A DNA stretch of 64,000 nucleotides from the NCBI GenBank assembly GCA_963716115.1, contig CAVQSZ010000004.1, positions 69,238 through 133,237 of the forward strand, written 5' to 3'. This stretch comes from AP-15 sp963716115. Its GTDB lineage: Bacteria; Pseudomonadota; Alphaproteobacteria; ATCC43930; CGMCC-115725. This document shows positions 18,742 to 28,152 of this stretch, in pieces (position 1 is the first letter of the stretch; every line of letters starts with the position of its first letter). The notes beneath the pieces were generated by a model. The model worked only from the letters and a program-made list of their open reading frames with translations. It was not told the DNA's origin and ran no database searches. Made by a program: the position numbers and the translations under genes.

Positions 18742-19996
18742 ATGGATGTGACGGCGGCCGCTCCCGGGCGGGTCGGAAGAGGCGGCGAATACCAGTCGCT
18801 CGGGCTGGTTTCGGCGGCGCATTTTGTCGGCCATTTCCACATGCTGGTGCTGCCGCCGCTGTTCCCGCTGCTGCGCGAGCGCTGGGGCGTCGGCTTCATC
18901 GAGCTCGGGCTGGCGCTGACGGTCTATTCGATCGCCTCGGTCGCGACGCAATTGCCGATGGGCTGGCTTGCCGACCGCTTCGGCTCGCGGCGGCTGCTTG
19001 GTCGCGGCGCTGTGCCTCGGCGGCGTTTCGATCGCCTCGATCGGGGTGGTCGACGCCTACCCGTGGCTGCTCGTCGCGGCGGCGCTCAGCGGCATCGCCA
19101 ACGCGGTCTATCACCCGGCCGATTACGCGATCCTCGCGGCCAAGGTGGCGCCGCCCCGCATCGGCCGCGCCTTTTCGATCCACACCTTCGCCGGCATGCT
19201 CGGCAGCGCGGTCGCGCCGATCACGATCCTGGTGCTGGCGACGACGCTCGGGATGACCGCGGCGCTGATCGTCGCGGGCCTCGTCGGGCCTCTCGTCGCG
19301 GCCCCGCTGATCTGGGCGCGCGGGGTCGAGGGCCGCACCGTCGCGACCCGCGCCGGCGGGCGCCGCGGCGGAACCCGGCGAGCCCGCGCCGGCAGCGTCT
19401 ACACCCCGGCGATCCTCGGCCTCGCGGTCTTTTTCGTCTTCCTCAGCCTGTCGACGAGCGGGATTTCGAGCTTTTCCGTGGTCGCGCTGATGAGCGCCTA
19501 CGGCCTGCCGTTCGCCACCGCCAACCTGGCGCTGACGGCCTATCTGACGGCGAGCGCGTTCGGCGTCCTGGGCGGCGGGCTGGTCGCCGACATGACCCGC
19601 CGCCACGGCGAGGTCGCCGCCGTGGGCTTCGCCGTCAACGCGCTGATCGTGCTGGTCATCGGCGCGGCGACGCTCGGCGCGCCGCTGTTGATCGCGGCGA
19701 TGGGGGCCGCGGGCCTGCTCTCCGGCATGATCATGCCGTCGCGCGACATGCTGGTCCGCGCCGCCGCGCCGCCGGACGCGATGGGCCGGGCCTTTGGCGT
19801 CGTCACCGCCGGGCTCAGCGTCGGCGGCGTGATCGGGCCGATGCTGTTCGGCTGGATCATGGACCACGGCGCGCCGCGATGGGTGTTCGGCGCGAGCGTC
19901 GTCTTCATGCTGATGACGGTGGCGATGGCGCTCCTCGGCGAGCGGCGCTCGGCGAGGCGCCGCGAGGCGATGGTCCCCTCTGTCGGGTCGACCTGA
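18742..19996 (+). CDS. Major facilitator superfamily transporter, one frame break
   Basis: About 417 residues, twelve predicted membrane segments. The N-terminal half contains LVSAAHFVGHFHMLVLPPLF and the MFS loop motif MGWLADRFGSRRLL. Near 18998 the sequence reads CTGCTTGG where CTGCTGG is expected, after which the protein continues in the next frame as VAALCLGGVSIASIGVVDA. Later segments include NAVYHPADYAILAAKVAP and ADMTRRHGEVAAVGFAVNAL. The N-terminal HFVGHFHMLVLPPLFP resembles fosmidomycin-resistance-type MFS members. Substrate unknown. It is followed by an AI-2E-type gene 10 bases on. Confidence 0.85.
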
Positions 19997-20006
19997 CCGG
20001 GCGGCG

Positions 20007-21156
20007 ATGTCGGTCGAGACCCCGCTCCGGGAGGAGACCGGCGCCGCGGCGGCGCCGGGCCGGCTCGATCCGCCCTCTTCCGGCATCGACATCCAGCACG
20101 ACCTCGTCCGCACGCTCCTGGCGATCCTCTTTGTCGCCGGCATGATCGCCGCCTCGATCTGGATCCTGTGGCCGTTCCTGCCGGCGGTGATCTGGGCGAC
20201 GACCCTGGTGGTGGCGACGTGGCCGCTTAATGCTGCAGGTTCAGCGCCGATTGTGGGGCCGGCGGGCGCTCGCCGTCGCGGTCATGACCCTGACCATCCT
20301 GGTGATCTTCGTCGTGCCGTTCTGGCTCGCCATCGCCACGATCACGGCGAATTTCGACCGCATCGCCGCCTGGGTCACGGCGCTGGCGTCGTTCAGCATG
20401 CCGGCGCCCCCGGACTGGCTCGGCGAGCTGCCGCTGGTCGGCGAGAAGGCGGCGCAGGTCTGGCGGAATGTGGCGGCGAGCGGTGTGGGCGATCTGGCAG
20501 CGAAAGCGGCGCCCTATGCCGGCGGCGCCGCCGGCTGGTTCGTCGGCGTGCTCGGCGGGCTCGGCATCGTCATCGCGCAGTTCCTTTTGACCGCCGTCAT
20601 CGCCGCCTTGATGTACGCCCGCGGCGAGCGCGCCGCCGGCGCCGTGCGGCGCTTCGGCCACCGCCTCGCCGGCGAGCGCGGCGAGCAGTCGGTGCTGCTG
20701 GCGGGGCAGGCGATCCGCAGCGTCGCCCTCGGCGTCGTGGTGACCGCGCTCGCCCAGTCGGTGCTCGGCGGCATCGGCGTGGCGCTGGCCGGCATGCCGT
20801 TCGCCGCGGTGCTGACGGCGGTCATGTTCATGCTGTGCATCGCCCAGCTCGGGCCCGGCCTCGTGCTGGTCCCGGCGGTGATCTGGCTGTACTGGAGCGG
20901 CGACCCCGGCTGGGGCACCTTTCTGCTGGTGTGGACCCTGATCATCCTCAGCCTCGACAACGTGCTGCGCCCGTTCCTGATCAAGCGCGGCGCGCATCTG
21001 CCGCTGGTGCTGCTGCTGGCCGGCGTCATCGGCGGGCTGATCGCCTTTGGCCTCGTTGGGATCTTCCTCGGGCCCGTGGTGCTCGCGGTCGCCTACACCT
21101 TGCTGCAGTCGTGGATGGACGAGGACCGCGCCGTTCCGGCCGATCCGCTCCGCTGA
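20007..21156 (+). CDS. AI-2E family transporter (YdiK/PerM-like), one frame break
   Basis: About 382 residues. The N-terminus has a membrane pair (LLAILFVAGMIAASIWILWP, FLPAVIWATTLVVATWPL). At 20226-20229 the sequence reads CTTA where one T fewer keeps the frame into MLQVQRRLWGRRALAVAVM. The family signature follows: a periplasmic insert, then GLGIVIAQFLLTAVIAALMY, LGVVVTALAQSVLGGIGVAL, QLGPGLVLVPAVIWLYWSG and a C-terminal IFLGPVVLAVAYTLL. Members are thought to export small molecules or ions; the name comes from an AI-2 exporter and does not establish substrate. Confidence 0.86.
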
Positions 21157-21236
21157 CCGCGGCAAACGCGCGATCTTGCGGAGCGCCCGGCAAACCAGCA
21201 TACACTCGCGCCGCCACGACCGGCGTTGGGGGACCG

Positions 21237-21659
21237 ATGATTTTTGCATTTCGGAGATGGCTGCCGCTGACCTTGCTGCTGCCGGCGCTCGTCCTGTCCG
21301 CGGCGGCGAGCGCGCAGACGGCGCCGGGCGCGGCGGGCAACGGGCCGCCCCGCTTCCTGGTCTATTTCGACGAGTTCAGCGCGAATTTGTCGAACGATGC
21401 GCTGACGGTCATCGCCGACGCGGTGAAGAAGGCGCGCGAGACCGGGGCCAAGACGATCGTCGTGCAGGCGCGCGCCAGCGCCACCGGCACCGTCGAGACC
21501 AACAAATTTCTGGCGCAGACGCGCAGCTCGATCGTCTTCGACCAGCTCCAGGCCGACGGCGTCGCCCGCACGATGATCCGGCAGGAGCCGATCGGCCAGA
21601 CCGGCTCCGACGATCCCACGGTCTACAACCGCCGGGTCGACATCGTTCTCGAACGCTGA
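21237..21659 (+). CDS. Small exported OmpA-like domain protein
   Basis: 140 residues with a signal peptide (RRWLPLTLLLPALVLSAAAS, cleavage near AQT) and a single OmpA-like peptidoglycan-binding-type domain: FLVYFDEFSANLSNDALTVI, a middle IVVQARASATGT, TRSSIVFDQLQADGV and the closing NRRVDIVLER. The usual GHTD motif is replaced (ARASATG), so ligand binding may differ. Probably periplasmic. It lies 80 bases after the AI-2E-type gene and 16 bases before the hydroxyacid dehydrogenase. Confidence 0.75.
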   Translation: MIFAFRRWLPLTLLLPALVLSAAASAQTAPGAAGNGPPRFLVYFDEFSANLSNDALTVIADAVKKARETGAKTIVVQARASATGTVETNKFLAQTRSSIVFDQLQADGVARTMIRQEPIGQTGSDDPTVYNRRVDIVLER

Positions 21660-21675
21660 GGGCGCGGGGGCCGCG

Positions 21676-22674
21676 ATGCGCACGGCAGCGCCGCCAGGGC
21701 CGCTGGTGGTGACCTTCGACCTCGGCGAGCGCAGCCGGGCGATCGTCGCCGAGGCGCTCGGCGGCGTGGCCGAGGTGGTCTACCTGAGCGATGTCGACAG
21801 TGGCGCGCGCAGCGTCGTGCTGCGCGGCGCCGGCGCCATCCTGGCGCACAACACCGCCGGCGAGATCGAGCCCGACGAGCTGGCGCTGATCGGCGGCGCC
21901 CGGCTCATTCAGTTCACCACCGCCGGGATCGACTGGATCCCGCTCAAGGCTTTGCCGCCGGCGCTGCCGGTCGCGTGCAACGGCGGCGCCTCGGCCGAGC
22001 CGATGGCCGAGCATGTGCTGGCGATGATGCTGGCCGCGGCCAAGCGGCTCTTCGCCGAGCACGGGAATCTGAAGCACGGCGAATTCAACCAGTTCGCGCG
22101 CAACCGGATGTTGCGGGGCGGGGTCTGCGGCATCCTCGGCTTCGGCGGGGTCGGGGCCGCGACCGCGCGCCTGGCGCGCGCGTTCGGCATGCGGGTTCAC
22201 GCGGTCAACCGCCGCGGCGGCAGCGAGGAGCCGGTCGACTGGATCGGGACGCCCGACCGCCTCGACGAGCTGTTGCGCGCCTCTGATGTGCTCGTCGTCG
22301 CCGCGGCGCTGACCCGCGCGACCGAGGGGATGATCGGGGCGCGCGAGCTGGCGCTGATGCCCGAGGACGCGATCCTGGTCAACGTCGCGCGCGGCGAGAT
22401 CGTCGACGAGGCGGCGCTTTACGCCCATTTGACGACGCATCCGCGGTTTACCGCGTGCATCGACGCGTGGTGGGTCGAGCCGGTGCGCCACGGGCGTTTC
22501 GAGATGGGCCATCCGTTCCTCGATCTGCCGAACGTGATCGGCTCGCCGCATAATTCGGCCGGCGGCGGCGCCTGGCGCGACGTGGCGCTGCGGCGCGCCG
22601 CCGCCAACTGCCGCCGCGCGCTGGCCGGCGAGCCGCCGCTGCACCTGATCGGACCGGACGAGCGGATGATGTAG
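21676..22674 (+). CDS. D-2-hydroxyacid dehydrogenase family protein
   Basis: 332 residues. The C-terminal two thirds carry an NAD-binding Rossmann domain with GGVCGILGFGGVGAATARLA, followed by the family signature ALMPEDAILVNVARGEIVDE (substrate/cofactor-binding Arg), and a C-terminal SPHNSAGG with the catalytic-type His. The N-terminal segment ILAHNTAGEIEPDELAL and GIDWIPLKALP belong to the substrate domain. Such enzymes reduce 2-keto acids or oxidise phosphoglycerate; specificity is not readable here. Confidence 0.86.
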   Translation: MRTAAPPGPLVVTFDLGERSRAIVAEALGGVAEVVYLSDVDSGARSVVLRGAGAILAHNTAGEIEPDELALIGGARLIQFTTAGIDWIPLKALPPALPVACNGGASAEPMAEHVLAMMLAAAKRLFAEHGNLKHGEFNQFARNRMLRGGVCGILGFGGVGAATARLARAFGMRVHAVNRRGGSEEPVDWIGTPDRLDELLRASDVLVVAAALTRATEGMIGARELALMPEDAILVNVARGEIVDEAALYAHLTTHPRFTACIDAWWVEPVRHGRFEMGHPFLDLPNVIGSPHNSAGGGAWRDVALRRAAANCRRALAGEPPLHLIGPDERMM

Positions 22675-22723
22675 CGCCTCGGCTGCATCGGCCGATCGGG
22701 CCGCCGCCCCATGGGAGACAGCC

Positions 22724-23200
22724 ATGAACGCGAGGATCACGCCGTTTTTGTGGTTCGACGGAGCCGCCGAGGAGGCGGCGAGGTTCTACGCCTCGATATT
22801 CAGGAACTCGAAGATCGCAGAAATCAGCCGCTATGGCGCGGAAGGCCCGGGGCCGGCAGGCTCGACAATGACCGTGAGCTTCGAGCTCGACGGGATGCGG
22901 TTCGTCGGCCTCAACGGCGGCCCACACTACAAATTCTCGCCGGCCATCTCCTTTGTCGTAAATTGCGCGACCCAGGACGAGGTGGATTATTACTGGGACC
23001 GGCTTGTCGCCGGCGGCGAGCCGCAGCAATGCGGCTGGCTGACGGACCGGTTCGGGGTGTCCTGGCAGATTTTTCCGACCGCTCTCGGCGAGCTGCTGCA
23101 AGACAAGGACCCGGAGAAATCCGGTCGGGTCATGAAGGCGATGCTGCAGATGGTCAAGATCGACATTAAAACGCTGAAGAACGCCTATGAGGGAAAATAA
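22724..23200 (+). CDS. VOC family protein (PhnB / 3-demethylubiquinone methyltransferase-like)
   Basis: 158 residues, one vicinal-oxygen-chelate domain of the PhnB-like subfamily: RITPFLWFDGAAEEAARFYA at the N-terminus, FELDGMRFVGLNGGPHYKFS, and the C-terminal CGWLTDRFGVSWQIFPTALG. Many relatives are misnamed 3-demethylubiquinone-9 3-methyltransferase; enzymatic function is uncertain. ATG at 22724 with a GGGAGA-like site upstream. Confidence 0.85.
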   Translation: MNARITPFLWFDGAAEEAARFYASIFRNSKIAEISRYGAEGPGPAGSTMTVSFELDGMRFVGLNGGPHYKFSPAISFVVNCATQDEVDYYWDRLVAGGEPQQCGWLTDRFGVSWQIFPTALGELLQDKDPEKSGRVMKAMLQMVKIDIKTLKNAYEGK

Positions 23201-23256
23201 TATAAGAACGATGTGAAAAGATCATCGGCGCGGCTGTCCGGGCTGCGCCCGCCGGA

Positions 23257-25593
23257 TCAGCCGCCCGCCTTGGCCGCCAGGATCGCCGCGAGCAGGCGGC
23301 GCGGGGTGACCGGAACCTCGCCGATCTCGACCCCGAGGCCTGCGAGGGCGTCGTTGACGGCGTTGGCGATCGCCGCCGGCGGGCCGATCGCGCCGCTCTC
23401 GCCGATCCCCTTCTGGCCGAACTCGGTGTAGGGCGAGGGCGTCTCCATGTGCTCGATGCGGACCGCCGGCGCCTCGGCGGCCCCCGGCAGCAGATAGTCG
23501 GCCAGCGTCGCGGCGAGCGGCTGGCCCTCCGCGTCGAACGGCATCTCCTCGTAGAGCGCGGTGCCGATCCCTTGCGCGGTCCCGCCCAGCAGCTGGCCGT
23601 CGACGATCATCGGGTTGATCAGCCGGCCGCCATCCTCGACGATGACATAGTCGAGGATCTCGACCCCGCCGATCTCGACATCGACCGCAACCACCGCGGC
23701 GTGGCAGGCATAGCTGAAGGTGCCGGTGTCGCGACGGGGCTGGTAGCCGATCGTGACCTCGAGCCCGCCCGGGTCGACATCCTCGGGCAGGTTCTGCGGC
23801 GCGCGGTGCCAGACCCGCGCCACCTCGGCGAGGCTGACGCTGCCGCCCGGGCCAATGACGCGCCCGCCGGCGACCGATACCGAGCCTGGATCGGCCTGCA
23901 GCAGATGCGCGCCGATCGGCTTCGCCCGCTCGGCGAGCGCCCGGCAGGCGGCGGCGACCGCGCCCCCCGCCATCACCGCGCAGCGCGAGCCCCAGGTGCC
24001 GGTCGAGTACGGGGTCAGCGCCGTGTCGCCATGGACCAGCGCGACCCGTGCGGTGTCGACGCCGAGGATTTCGTGCGCGACCTGGGCGAGCGTGGTTTCG
24101 AGCCCCTGGCCGTGCGAATGCACGCCGACCCGCAGCTCGAGGCCGCCGTCGGGGGTGAGCCGCGCCGTCGCCTGCTCGCGCCCCGGCACCATCGGGATGC
24201 CCCAGCCGTGATAGACCGACGTGCCGTGCGCGCCCTGCTCGCAAAAGATCGCGAGGCCGACGCCGAGCCGGGGCTCCTCGCCCAATGCCTGGCGCGCGCG
24301 GATCGCGTCGAGGCCGATCGCGGCGACGGCCCGGCGCAGGCATTCCGGATAGTCGCCGCTGTCGAAGTGCTTCCCCGTGATGTTGTCGAACGGCATCGCC
24401 TCGGGCGGCACGAGGTTTTCGAGCCGCACCTGCCACGGCTCGCGGCCGACGGCGCGGGCGATCGCGTCCATCGCCAGCTCGATCGCGAAGCACACGCCGG
24501 CGCGGGCGACGCCGCGATAAGGCAGGATCGGCGGCTTGTTGGTGGCGACCCCCCGGCTGCGGCAGCGGTATTTCTCCATCCGGTAGGGGCCGGGCAGGAT
24601 GCTGGCGACCTGCGCCGGCTCGAGGCAGGACGAGAACGGGTAGGAGGAATAGGCGCCGGCGTCGACCGTCGCCTCGCAGTCGACCGCGAGCAGCCGGCCC
24701 CGGGCATCGGCGTAGGCGGCGATCTCGTAATGGTGCTCGCGGCAATTGGCGTTGGCGGTCAATTGCTCGCGGCGGTCCTCGATCCAGCGCACCGGTCGGC
24801 CAAGCCGCATCGCCAGCCAGGCGGCGCACACCTCCTCGGGCAGCAGAATGCCCTTGTAGCCGAAGCCGCCGCCGACATCGGGGGCGACGACGCGAATTTT
24901 CGCTTCGTCGAGGCCGAGGCATTCGGCCAGCCCCGAGCGCACGATATGCGGCATCTGCGTCGCCGAATGGAGGATGAGCTGGCCGAGGCGCGTATTCCAC
25001 TGCGCGACGAGGCCGCGCCCTTCGAGCGGCGACATGCACTGCCGCGCGGTGCGCAAGGTGCGCCGGATTTTAACGGGTGCATCACGCGCGATCTCCGAAA
25101 GGTCGGCGTCGAACAGGGTTTCGAGCACGACATTGTCGCCCCACGCCTCGTGCACCAGCGGCGCCCCCGGCCGGCGGGCGGCGAGCATGTCGGCCGCCAC
25201 CGGCAGCGGCGCGAAATCGACGGCGACCGCGTCGGCCAGGTCTTCCGCCTCGGCGCGGGTCGAGGCGACGCACATCGCGACCAGCTCGCCGACATAGCGG
25301 ACCTTGCCCACGGCCAGCACCGGCTGCTCCGACGGCTTGAAGCCGGGGAGCCCGGCGACGGCGCGGATCGGCCTCACCCCGGCGAGATCGGCGTGGACAA
25401 AGACCCGGTCCTCGGCGCCCTGCGGCTTCGCGACGCCGCGGATCCGCGCGTGCGCCATGGGGCTGCGCAGAAAGGCGATCTCGCGCATGCCCGGCAGGCG
25501 GATGTCGGCGACGAACTCGCCGCGGCCGCGCAGAAAGCGGTCGTCCTCCTTGCGCGGCAGCGACGCCCCGATCCCCTCGCCCGCTTTCGTCAT
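23257..25593 (-). CDS. Xanthine dehydrogenase-family molybdopterin-binding large subunit
   Basis: Molybdenum hydroxylase catalytic subunit of about 778 residues. It opens with GASLPRKEDDRFLRGRGEFVADI, contains VVAPDVGGGFGYKG, WIEDRREQL, PYRGVARAGVCFAIELAMDA, TPYSTGTWGSRCAVM, and ends with QKGIGESGAIGPPAAIANAV, whose GESG carries the active-site Glu. The CO-dehydrogenase Cys of CoxL is absent (YRGVARAG instead), so CO oxidation is unlikely and an aldehyde or N-heterocycle hydroxylase is more probable. No FAD or [2Fe-2S] subunit gene is adjacent. I chose the ATG at 25593 over an upstream in-frame ATG because the extra 54 residues show no similarity. Divergent from the aldehyde dehydrogenase. 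Confidence 0.88.
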   Translation of the reverse strand: MTKAGEGIGASLPRKEDDRFLRGRGEFVADIRLPGMREIAFLRSPMAHARIRGVAKPQGAEDRVFVHADLAGVRPIRAVAGLPGFKPSEQPVLAVGKVRYVGELVAMCVASTRAEAEDLADAVAVDFAPLPVAADMLAARRPGAPLVHEAWGDNVVLETLFDADLSEIARDAPVKIRRTLRTARQCMSPLEGRGLVAQWNTRLGQLILHSATQMPHIVRSGLAECLGLDEAKIRVVAPDVGGGFGYKGILLPEEVCAAWLAMRLGRPVRWIEDRREQLTANANCREHHYEIAAYADARGRLLAVDCEATVDAGAYSSYPFSSCLEPAQVASILPGPYRMEKYRCRSRGVATNKPPILPYRGVARAGVCFAIELAMDAIARAVGREPWQVRLENLVPPEAMPFDNITGKHFDSGDYPECLRRAVAAIGLDAIRARQALGEEPRLGVGLAIFCEQGAHGTSVYHGWGIPMVPGREQATARLTPDGGLELRVGVHSHGQGLETTLAQVAHEILGVDTARVALVHGDTALTPYSTGTWGSRCAVMAGGAVAAACRALAERAKPIGAHLLQADPGSVSVAGGRVIGPGGSVSLAEVARVWHRAPQNLPEDVDPGGLEVTIGYQPRRDTGTFSYACHAAVVAVDVEIGGVEILDYVIVEDGGRLINPMIVDGQLLGGTAQGIGTALYEEMPFDAEGQPLAATLADYLLPGAAEAPAVRIEHMETPSPYTEFGQKGIGESGAIGPPAAIANAVNDALAGLGVEIGEVPVTPRRLLAAILAAKAGG

Positions 25594-25742
25594 CGCCCGG
25601 CGACCATACAGGCCCGGCCGCATCCGGCATAGACGCGGCGCCAATCGTCGCAGGGTCTCCTCCAGGGATAAGCGCTCGGATGACAGCGTTGACCGATTGG
25701 GACCGCGCTTGCGGCCCGTCAGCCAGCAGAGGGAGCAGACAG

Positions 25743-27239
25743 ATGGCAATGCCACAGACGATCGCGCGCGTTCGGCACGCCTACGCCGACGGCAAATTCA
25801 AGCGGATGCTGATCAACGGCGAATGGGTCAAGGCTGCGTCCGGGAAGACCTTCGAAAGCCGCAACCCGGCGACCGGGGATCTCCTGGCGACGGTGGCCGA
25901 GGGCGACACCGAGGATGTCAACCGCGCCGTCGCCGCGGCCCGCCGCGCCTTTGAAGGCCCGTGGAGCAGGATGAAGCCCTACGAGCGGCAGCAGATCCTG
26001 CTGAAGCTCGCCGATCTCGTCGAAAAGCATTTCGACGAGCTGAGCACCCTCGACACGCTCGACATGGGGGCGCCGGTCACGCGGACCCGGGCGACGCGCC
26101 AGCGCGCGCTCGGCATGCTGCGCTGGTACGCGGCGATGGCGGTGTCGATCCACGGCGAGACGATCGAAAATTCGATGCCGGGCGAATTCTTCTCCTACAC
26201 CTTGAAGGAGCCGGTCGGCGTCGTCGGCGCGATCATCCCGTGGAACGGTCCGCTCAGCGCCACGATCTGGAAGGTCGGCCCGGTGCTGGCGACCGGCTGC
26301 ACGGTGGTGCTGAAGCCGGCCGAGGAGGCGCCGCTGACGCCGTTGCGGCTCGGCGAGCTGATGCTCGAAGCCGGCGTCCCGCCGGGGGTCGTCAACATCG
26401 TGCCCGGCTATGGCGAAACCGCCGGCGCCGCGCTCGCGGCCCATCCCGATGTCGACAAGGTCGCCTTCACCGGCTCGCACCTGACGGGCCAGCTGATCGT
26501 CAAGGCCTCGGCCGGCAACCTCAAGCGGTTGTCGCTCGAGCTCGGCGGCAAGTCGCCGAACATCGTCTTCGCCGACGCCGATCTCGAAACCGCCGCGCCC
26601 GGCGCCGGCATGGCGACCTTCGCCAATTCCGGCCAGATCTGCAGCGCCGGCACGCGGCTCTTTGTCGAGCGCAAGGTCTATGAGGAGTTTGTCGGCCGCG
26701 TCGCCGAGTTCGGCCGCGGCCTGCGCGTCGGCGACGGCATCGATCCCGACACCCAGATCGGCCCGCTGGTCTCCGCGCAGCAGCTCGACCGCGTCACCGG
26801 CTATCTCGGCATCGGCCGCAAAGAAGGCGCCCGCACGCTCGCCGGCGGCGAGCGGCTGACCGAAGGGCCGTTCGCCAAGGGCTATTTCGTGCCGCCGACG
26901 GTCTTTGCCGATGTGCGCGACGACATGCGCATCGCGCAGGAGGAAATCTTTGGCCCGGTCATCTCGGCGATCCCGTTCACCGACATCGACGAGGTCGTCC
27001 GCCGCGGCAACCAGACGACCTTCGGGCTCGGCAGCGGGGTGTGGACGCGCGACCTGGGCAAGGCGCATCGCCTGGCCAAGGGGCTGCGCGCCGGCTCGGT
27101 ATGGGTCAACTGCTATCAGGCGATGGACCCGGCGATGCCGTTCGGCGGCTACAAGATGAGCGGCTACGGCCGCGAATCGGGCATCCAGCAGATGGAGGAA
27201 TACCTCAACACCAAGGCCGTCTGGATCAAGACGGCGTAG
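25743..27239 (+). CDS. NAD(P)-dependent aldehyde dehydrogenase
   Basis: About 498 residues of the ALDH superfamily oxidising aldehydes to acids. Motifs: IPWNGPL (cofactor), KPAEEAPLTPLRLGELMLEAG, FTGSHLTGQLI, LELGGKSPNIVFADADL (catalytic Glu), NSGQICSAGTRLFVE (catalytic Cys) and EEIFGPVISAIPF. The ATG at 25743 is preceded by GAGGGAG. The upstream in-frame ATG at 25680 adds residues without similarity. Divergent from the molybdenum hydroxylase with 149 bases between starts, so the two may share control. Confidence 0.92.
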   Translation: MAMPQTIARVRHAYADGKFKRMLINGEWVKAASGKTFESRNPATGDLLATVAEGDTEDVNRAVAAARRAFEGPWSRMKPYERQQILLKLADLVEKHFDELSTLDTLDMGAPVTRTRATRQRALGMLRWYAAMAVSIHGETIENSMPGEFFSYTLKEPVGVVGAIIPWNGPLSATIWKVGPVLATGCTVVLKPAEEAPLTPLRLGELMLEAGVPPGVVNIVPGYGETAGAALAAHPDVDKVAFTGSHLTGQLIVKASAGNLKRLSLELGGKSPNIVFADADLETAAPGAGMATFANSGQICSAGTRLFVERKVYEEFVGRVAEFGRGLRVGDGIDPDTQIGPLVSAQQLDRVTGYLGIGRKEGARTLAGGERLTEGPFAKGYFVPPTVFADVRDDMRIAQEEIFGPVISAIPFTDIDEVVRRGNQTTFGLGSGVWTRDLGKAHRLAKGLRAGSVWVNCYQAMDPAMPFGGYKMSGYGRESGIQQMEEYLNTKAVWIKTA

Positions 27240-27279
27240 CGCGCGGGCTGGTTGGCGGGGCGGCGTCCGGGGCGGGCGG

Positions 27280-27462
27280 TCAACGCCTGAACAGCGCCTC
27301 GGCGCCGCGCCGCTGCCCGAGCTTGCCCGCGACCTCGACCCGCACGCGGGCGATCTCGGCTTCGAGCCCGGCGATGTAGTCTTCGAGCTCCTCGATCCCC
27401 ATCAGGGTCAAATCCTTCGGCGGCGCCGGCCGGCGCCGCGGTTCGAGATCCGTTTCGTCCAT
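27280..27462 (-). CDS. DUF1192 domain protein
   Basis: Sixty residues matching the small alphaproteobacterial DUF1192 family: a charged N-terminus, then LTLMGIEELEDYIAGLEAEI, which predicts a coiled-coil helix, and a basic tail. Function unknown. It lies just upstream of and divergent from trcR, a common neighbourhood. Confidence 0.8.
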   Translation of the reverse strand: MDETDLEPRRRPAPPKDLTLMGIEELEDYIAGLEAEIARVRVEVAGKLGQRRGAEALFRR

Positions 27463-27573
27463 GCCTCCTCCACCGCCCTTTTGCCGCCTTCCCTCGGCCA
27501 GCCGTCGAACTATATATTGCCCGACTTTTCAGCGCGCGTCAGCGCGCCGCGGCTTTGCGATCGGGATCCCGAG

Positions 27574-28152
27574 ATGGCTGTTCCGTTGATGCCCAAGGCG
27601 ACCGCCGTCTGGCTGGTCGAGAACACGTCGCTGACCTTTCAGCAGATCGCCGATTTCTGCGGCCTGCACCCGCTCGAGGTGCAGGCGATCGCCGACGGCG
27701 AGGTGGCCAACCAGATGCAGGGGCTCGACCCGGTGGCCAACGGCCAGACCACGGCCGAGGAGCTGGCGCGCTGCCAGGCCGACTCCGAGGCGCGGCTCAA
27801 GCTCGCGCCGCAGGCCTCGCCGCCGCAGATGTTCCGTCACAAGGGGCCGCGCTACACGCCGATCGCCAAGCGCCAGGACAAGCCCGACGCGATCTCGTAT
27901 CTGCTGCGCAGCCATCCCGAGCTGTCGGACGCGCAGATCTCCAAGCTGATCGGCACCACCAAGCCGACGATCGCCGCGGTGCGCGACCGCACCCATTGGA
28001 ACAGCCCCAACATCAAGCCGCGCCACCCGGTCGGGCTCGGCCTGTGCACGCTCGACGAGCTCGACCAGGCGATCGCCCGCGCCCGCGCCCGCCTGCCGGC
28101 CGCCGAGCGCGAGGCGCTCGAAAGCGCAGAAGCGCAGCCGCTGGAGACCTAA
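27574..28152 (+). CDS. trcR: Cell-cycle transcriptional regulator TrcR (DUF1013)
   Basis: 192-residue protein with the DUF1013 pattern found across Alphaproteobacteria: MPKATAVWLVENTSLTFQQI, DFCGLHPLEVQAIADGEVA, RHKGPRYTPIAKRQDKPDAI, LLRSHPELSDAQISKLIGTT and IAAVRDRTHWNSPNIKPRHP. The helices resemble sigma-like helix-turn-helix units. Family members are described as transcription factors in the alphaproteobacterial cell-cycle network. Start ATG at 27574 chosen because similarity begins there. Its stop overlaps the convergent prpE stop by about four bases. Confidence 0.85.
   Translation: MAVPLMPKATAVWLVENTSLTFQQIADFCGLHPLEVQAIADGEVANQMQGLDPVANGQTTAEELARCQADSEARLKLAPQASPPQMFRHKGPRYTPIAKRQDKPDAISYLLRSHPELSDAQISKLIGTTKPTIAAVRDRTHWNSPNIKPRHPVGLGLCTLDELDQAIARARARLPAAEREALESAEAQPLET

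Noticed and set aside
17883..18998. Programmed ribosomal frameshifting at CTTG sites
   Set aside because: The sites lie in unrelated genes without slippery heptamers or consistent downstream structures, and the corrected frames need an extra base skipped each time. Kept as a remark only.
21093..21683. Minus-strand frame opposite the OmpA-like gene
   Set aside because: Compositionally biased translation with no similarity; the plus-strand protein has a signal peptide and a recognisable domain.
23449..25632. A 727-codon plus-strand open frame opposite the molybdenum hydroxylase
   Set aside because: Antisense shadow with compositional bias only; the minus-strand protein has clear motifs.
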